Shown here: piece by piece, positions 6,437 to 9,858 of the stretch
How positions within the stretch are numbered: the first letter of the stretch is position 1
Layout of the letters: each line of letters begins with the position of its first letter
From: CAYVLI01 sp964452105 [NCBI: uncultured Nitrospinota bacterium]
GTDB lineage: Bacteria; JAUXIQ01
Assembly: GCA_964452105.1 (NCBI GenBank)
Contig: CAYVLI010000037.1
Coordinates: 1-9,858, forward strand
Length of the DNA stretch: 9,858 nt
Reading direction: 5' to 3'
Position numbers and translations under genes: made by a program
The notes under the pieces: generated by a model
The model's input: only the letters and a program-made list of their open reading frames with translations
What the model was told of the DNA's origin: nothing
The model's database searches: none

Positions 6437-7255
6437 GTGAGATTGAAAGATCGAGTAGCCGTGGTAACCGGAGGCGGCGGCGGTCTGGGCGAGGGAATCA
6501 GCCTTTGCCTGGCCAGAGAAGGCGCCCGCGTAGTGGTAAGCGACGTGAAGAAGGAGCTGGCGGACGGAGTGGCGGATAAGGTCAGGGAATCGGGTGGTAA
6601 TGCCCTGTCCGTGCAGACAGATGTACGATACCCCGACCGGTGCCGGAATCTGATCGACACTACCCTGAAAGAGATGGGACGTCTGGATATCCTGGTCTGT
6701 GCGGCCGGCGTGAGCGGATATTCGCTTCGTAAGGACTCAGACGCTCCCCTGACCATCGAAAACATCACCGAGGAAATGTGGAATCTGACCATAGACGTCA
6801 ACCTTAAGGGCGTCTTCCTGTGCAACAGGGCCGTAATCCCCCATTTCAAGCGACAGCGGAAAGGGAAAATAGTCAATATTTCATCCGTGGGCGGTCGCAT
6901 GGGCAATAACCTGCTGGCCCATTACTGCGCCAGCAAAGCCGGGGTGATTGTCTTGACCCAGGGAGTGGCCGTGGAGCTTGCGCGTTACAACATAAACGTA
7001 AACACCGTCTGCCCCGGAATAATCTGGACGCCTATGTGGGCCGAGGGCGTCAAGGTTTTCAGCCAGGGCATCCCGGAGTACAAAGGTATGGAGCCTGAGG
7101 CGATATTCGAAGGAATGGTCAAAAACAGGATAGCCTTAAAGAGGGTACAGACACCGGAAGATATAGGGAACGCCGTGGTCTTTCTGGCTTCGGAAGAGGC
7201 CGGGGAGATTACTGGACAGGCTCTCAATGTGTGTGGAGGAATGGTCTTCAGTTGA
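6437..7255 (+). CDS. Short-chain dehydrogenase/reductase (classical SDR)
   Basis: A 272-residue NAD(P)(H)-dependent oxidoreductase of the classical SDR type, cytosolic and usually tetrameric. The cofactor loop is TGGGGGLGEG (11-20). An acidic D36 at the end of the second strand favours NAD(H) over NADP(H). The usual NNAG motif reads CAAG (88-91). The catalytic tetrad is N122, S150, Y163 and K167 (YCASK). C-terminal PG (193-194) and the strand near ITGQALNVCGG are typical. About 10-15 residues around 93-112 form an insertion-like loop (YSLRKDSDAPLT) before the conserved helix. Translation starts at a GTG. It heads the E1/E2 gene set, with 90 bases to the E1 alpha start, so it likely oxidises an alcohol, or reduces a ketone, linked to the E1 substrate; acetoin/diacetyl reductase or 2,3-butanediol dehydrogenase is one option, 3-oxoacyl reductase another. 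Family certain, substrate not. Confidence 0.92.
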   Translation: MRLKDRVAVVTGGGGGLGEGISLCLAREGARVVVSDVKKELADGVADKVRESGGNALSVQTDVRYPDRCRNLIDTTLKEMGRLDILVCAAGVSGYSLRKDSDAPLTIENITEEMWNLTIDVNLKGVFLCNRAVIPHFKRQRKGKIVNISSVGGRMGNNLLAHYCASKAGVIVLTQGVAVELARYNINVNTVCPGIIWTPMWAEGVKVFSQGIPEYKGMEPEAIFEGMVKNRIALKRVQTPEDIGNAVVFLASEEAGEITGQALNVCGGMVFS

Positions 7256-7345
7256 ACCACTTAAAGAAAGATGTATGTGTGTATGTTATACTGCGGCAGC
7301 GATGATTCTCAAGGCATAATCCAAATTAATCAGAGGAGCGAATTG

Positions 7346-8323
7346 ATGAAACTGGGAAAGGAGCAACTAATCACACTTTACACGAATCTGGTAAGGGCCA
7401 GGGCTTTCGACCGGTTGTTCGTCAGATTCCTGTCTGAAGGTAAACTGCTCGGCTTCTATCATCCCTGCGAAGGCGGGGAAGCGCCCGGCGTGGGGGCGTG
7501 TTCTTTCCTGCGGGAGGACGATATCATCTGGCCTCATATACGAGGCCACGGCCTACCTCACATGATCAGCAAGGGCGTGAATCCCAAATACTACCTGGCC
7601 GAGCACACAGGCAAGAGCACGGGCTTTTGCGGCGGCATGTCTTCTTTTCACAGCATCGACGTCGAGCATGGCTTGTACGGCTTTGCGGGCACCATAGGCT
7701 CTGGATTTCCCGTCTCCGTCGGTTTCGGCCTGTCGGCGAAGAAGAACGGCCGGGGCCAGGTGGTCGTCTCATGTTTCGGGGACGGGACTTCGAACCGGGG
7801 AACATTGCACGAGTCCTTTCTCAGCGCGGCGAACTGGAAGTTACCCATTGTATGGGTTTGTGAGAACAATGGTCTGGGCATGTATGTGCCCGTCGAAAGA
7901 GCGCATCCGGTGCAGGACATCGCCGACCTGGCCCACGGGTACGGTATGCCCGGCGTGGTTGTGGACGGTCAGGATGTTGTGGCGGTAGCCGAGGCGGTGA
8001 TGGTTGCGGTGAATCGTGCCAGGAAGGGCGATGGTCCGTCTCTCATCGAATGCAAATGTCTTCGGTTTTGTCCTCACGCCATAGGCATGCCGGATATGGT
8101 GGGCAGCAGAGTCCGGACGGAAGAGGAAATCGATGAACTGAGGAAGAGGGACCCTATCAAGTTGTATCGGGATAATTTGCTCCGGAGCGGAATGTTGACG
8201 CAGGAAGACGTTGAGCGGATCGACAGCGCGGCCGAGGCTGAAATCGAGGCCGCTGAAAAATTTTCCAATGATAGCCCCTTGCCGGACCCTTCCACCTTCG
8301 ACCGATTACTATACGCCGAATGA
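7346..8323 (+). CDS. TPP-dependent 2-oxo acid/acetoin dehydrogenase E1 alpha subunit
   Basis: A 325-residue protein of the E1 alpha family (AcoA/PdhA-like). With E1 beta it forms an alpha2-beta2 enzyme that cleaves a 2-oxo acid or acyloin on thiamine diphosphate and passes the acyl group to lipoyl-E2. The TPP motif runs from G145-D-G147 to N174-N175 (31 residues), and HIRGHG (64-69) matches the conserved HRGHG region. The start at 7346 has AGAGGAG seven bases upstream; an in-frame ATG at 7271 would add 25 unlike residues and lacks a binding site. Unusual points: the loop that reads GHS in most relatives is C-P-H-A (242-245), and GKGGSMH is replaced by GFCGGMSSFH (93-102). These suggest a divergent subfamily, so AcoA is a likeness only. 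The stop lies 20 bases before the E1 beta start. Confidence 0.93.
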   Translation: MKLGKEQLITLYTNLVRARAFDRLFVRFLSEGKLLGFYHPCEGGEAPGVGACSFLREDDIIWPHIRGHGLPHMISKGVNPKYYLAEHTGKSTGFCGGMSSFHSIDVEHGLYGFAGTIGSGFPVSVGFGLSAKKNGRGQVVVSCFGDGTSNRGTLHESFLSAANWKLPIVWVCENNGLGMYVPVERAHPVQDIADLAHGYGMPGVVVDGQDVVAVAEAVMVAVNRARKGDGPSLIECKCLRFCPHAIGMPDMVGSRVRTEEEIDELRKRDPIKLYRDNLLRSGMLTQEDVERIDSAAEAEIEAAEKFSNDSPLPDPSTFDRLLYAE

Positions 8324-8343
8324 AGCGCGAAAAGAGGTGTGAT

Positions 8344-9306
8344 ATGAAAGAATTAAGATTTTTTCAGGCCATGCGGGAAGCCCTGGTGGAGGAGATGGAG
8401 AAGGACGAGAAAGTATTCATGCTCGGTGAAAGCATCGAAGGGGGCAGCTTTCCTTACACTAAGGGACTGGTCGAAAAATTCGGTCAGGAACGGATAATGG
8501 ACACTCCCCTCGCCGAGACGGCTCTATGCGGTTCGGGCATTGGCTCGGCGCTGGCCGGCTACCGGCCGGTGGTCGATCTCATGTTTGCGGATTTCATGTA
8601 TGTGGCAGGCGACGAGCTCTTTCTCAAGTCCGCCCAATGGCGATTCATACACGGCGGGAAAATCAACCTCCCCATCGTATTCCTCATGGGGGTGGGCGGC
8701 GGCCGCATGCTTTGCAATGAGCACTCGCATATTCCATCGTCACTGGTTCTGCGCAGCCCCGGCCTGAAGCTGGCTGTTCCTTCCAATCCTTACGATGCAA
8801 AGGGGTTGCTCAAGACGGCCATACGGGACGACAACCCCGTCTGCTTCTTCTGGCACAAGGTTCTCATGATGAAGAAAGGCGACGTGCCCGAGGAGGAATA
8901 TACCATTCCCTTCGGCCTGGCCAACATCAGACGAGAGGGGACCGATGTAACGGTGGTGGCCGTGTCCAATATGGTCAATTACGCCCTGGCCGTGGCCGAT
9001 GAGCTGGAGGGCAGAATAAGCGTGGAGGTCATCGATCCCAGAACGCTCGAGCCGCTGGATATGGAAACCATACTTAAATCGGTTGAAAAGACCGGGCATG
9101 TGGTGGTCGTGGACGAGGATACCGAGCGCTGCGGCCTCCCCGCCGAGATCGGCTTTCAGATTCAGGAGAAAGCCTTCGATTCGCTGGATGCGCCCATCAG
9201 GCGGGTTTGTGCGGCCAACTATCCCATCGCAGGCGGGCACATGGAAAAGCATATCCTTCCCCAGCCCGCTCAAATCAAATCCGCCATCGAGGCTGTAATG
9301 GCCTGA
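8344..9306 (+). CDS. TPP-dependent 2-oxo acid/acetoin dehydrogenase E1 beta subunit
   Basis: A 320-residue protein of the transketolase-like E1 beta family (AcoB/PdhB-like), partner of the upstream E1 alpha. The pyrimidine-binding domain fills the first half, with LGE29 and the TPP-activating glutamate E58 in DTPLAE; PSNPYDAKGLL (146-156) is typical. The C-terminal domain has VIDPRTLEPLD (229-239) and a V-x-E-D-T-E-R-C-G-L-P-A-E-I stretch near 256-269. Odd points: the usual QHS motif reads EHSH (126-129), the following FAH-x-PGLK reads LVLRSPGLK, and the EHK motif is WHK (170-172). A start at 8320 overlapping the E1 alpha stop is possible, but the ATG at 8344 is preferred because AAGAGGTG precedes it and the protein then begins at the conserved helix. 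The two E1 genes are probably translated together. Function solid at family level; substrate unknown. Confidence 0.93.
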   Translation: MKELRFFQAMREALVEEMEKDEKVFMLGESIEGGSFPYTKGLVEKFGQERIMDTPLAETALCGSGIGSALAGYRPVVDLMFADFMYVAGDELFLKSAQWRFIHGGKINLPIVFLMGVGGGRMLCNEHSHIPSSLVLRSPGLKLAVPSNPYDAKGLLKTAIRDDNPVCFFWHKVLMMKKGDVPEEEYTIPFGLANIRREGTDVTVVAVSNMVNYALAVADELEGRISVEVIDPRTLEPLDMETILKSVEKTGHVVVVDEDTERCGLPAEIGFQIQEKAFDSLDAPIRRVCAANYPIAGGHMEKHILPQPAQIKSAIEAVMA

Positions 9307-9343
9307 TACCGGGGCATATACAAAAGTAGGGGAGTAATTGAGA

Positions 9344-9858
9344 ATGGCAGAAAAAGTTCTAATGCCCAAGCTGGCCATGGCCATGAGTGAGGGCAAGGTG
9401 GTGGAATGGATGGCCCACGAAGGTGGCTGGGTAGAAAAAGGCGATGCATTGATGATAATAGAGACGGAGAAGGTAAACCACGAATGCGAGGCGCCGGCAT
9501 CGGGTTACCTTCATATCGTTATAGAGCCGGAAATTACGGTTCAGGTTTTTGAAACATTGGCGTATTTAGCCGAAACTGAAGAGGAACTCGCCCGATTGAA
9601 GGCCGATCAACCGGAACCGGTTGAGCCGTTATCCGAGGAAGCCGCCGCCGTACCTCCCGAGACCGGATCAACAAGAGAGAGTTCCGGCAAAGTCAAGATA
9701 TCTCCCGCCGCCAGGAAGATGGCCATTCAGCACAATCTTGACATCACCAGGCTCACCGGAACCGGCCCCGATGGCAGGATAGTCAGCCGGGATATAGAGA
9801 AAGCGCTAACGGCCGAAAGTGAAGGAACAGAATCTGAGGGAGACGTTCCCCAACCGGG
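9344..9858 (+). CDS. Dihydrolipoamide acyltransferase E2 component, N-terminal part (cut by window edge)
   Basis: The first 171 codons are present and the frame is open to the window edge. Residues 3-77 are a biotinyl/lipoyl domain; K43 in ETEKV at the hairpin tip is the expected lipoylation site, which carries the acyl group from E1 to CoA. A Pro/Glu/Ala-rich linker (about 78-115) follows, then a peripheral-subunit-binding domain (about 118-155, SPAARKMA...TGTGPDGRIVSRDIE) that would dock E1 or E3. A second acidic linker leads out of the window, presumably to the catalytic acyltransferase domain. The PSBD argues against the short AcoC form in which the lipoyl domain is fused directly to an alpha/beta hydrolase. 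The ATG at 9344 has GGGGAG nine bases upstream, and the gap from E1 beta is 37 bases, fitting one operon. Confidence 0.93.
   Translation, partial: MAEKVLMPKLAMAMSEGKVVEWMAHEGGWVEKGDALMIIETEKVNHECEAPASGYLHIVIEPEITVQVFETLAYLAETEEELARLKADQPEPVEPLSEEAAAVPPETGSTRESSGKVKISPAARKMAIQHNLDITRLTGTGPDGRIVSRDIEKALTAESEGTESEGDVPQP

Noticed and set aside
6298-6906. Minus-strand open frame of 202 codons opposite the SDR
   Set aside because: It mirrors the SDR coding strand, has low-complexity Pro/Arg/Ser content and no recognisable domain.
7252-7292. TTGAAC and TATACT as an internal promoter before E1 alpha
   Set aside because: The spacer is 29 bases, far too long, and no better -35 box exists for TATACT.
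7271-7345. Possible 25-residue N-terminal extension of E1 alpha
   Set aside because: The ATG at 7271 has no good binding site and the added residues do not resemble the family; ATG 7346 has AGAGGAG at 7 bases and gives the usual length.
8320-8343. ATG overlapping the E1 alpha stop as start of E1 beta
   Set aside because: It would add eight residues that do not belong to the family start; the ATG at 8344 has its own Shine-Dalgarno.
8740-9396. Long open frame (218 codons) on the minus strand opposite E1 beta
   Set aside because: It is antisense to a well-matched E1 beta gene, has no family likeness and no binding site; it is a codon-bias shadow.

Overview
The window reads as a moderate-GC bacterial chromosome segment. 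Its gene set suits an anaerobic or fermentative lineage: a carbamate kinase, an acetoin-dehydrogenase-like 2-oxo acid dehydrogenase complex, and a PAS/HD-GYP sensor. No ribosomal RNA or phylogenetic marker is present. An origin in Chloroflexota (Dehalococcoidia-like) or Desulfobacterota is only a guess from gene content. No mobile element, CRISPR array, tRNA or rRNA was seen.

Layout. Bases 1-247 hold no clear gene. A single large minus-strand gene (248-2317) encodes a soluble multi-domain signalling protein: an RsbU_N-like head, three PAS domains and a C-terminal HD-GYP phosphodiesterase with its key residues intact. Bases 2318-3769 form a long stretch without a convincing gene. Its left part (about 2311-2772, minus strand) looks like an eroded reading frame lying just upstream of the sensor gene. 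Its right part is rich in small dyads. From 3770 to the right edge everything is on the plus strand: a cyclic-2,3-diphosphoglycerate-synthetase-like GTPase (COG2403 type), carbamate kinase arcC, then after a 274-base gap with a candidate promoter a tightly packed set of a short-chain dehydrogenase, E1 alpha, E1 beta, and the start of a lipoyl E2 that runs off the window.

How the genes may work together. The GTPase-like protein and ArcC probably form one unit; ArcC would make ATP from carbamoyl phosphate, while the role of its partner is unknown outside cDPG-making archaea. The SDR-E1-E1-E2 set looks like a catabolic operon. The SDR could interconvert an alcohol and a ketone, and the TPP-dependent E1 with lipoyl E2 would cleave the alpha-diketone, acyloin or 2-oxo acid product to an acyl-CoA. 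The closest familiar scheme is 2,3-butanediol/acetoin catabolism, but several usually conserved E1 motifs are altered, so the substrate is open.

Points most worth a second look: the COG2403-arcC pairing, the divergent E1 pair next to an SDR, the fusion of an RsbU_N-like domain to HD-GYP, the eroded frame with a possible PP2C-like tail overlapping the sensor start, and a strong hairpin between the GTPase-like gene and arcC.
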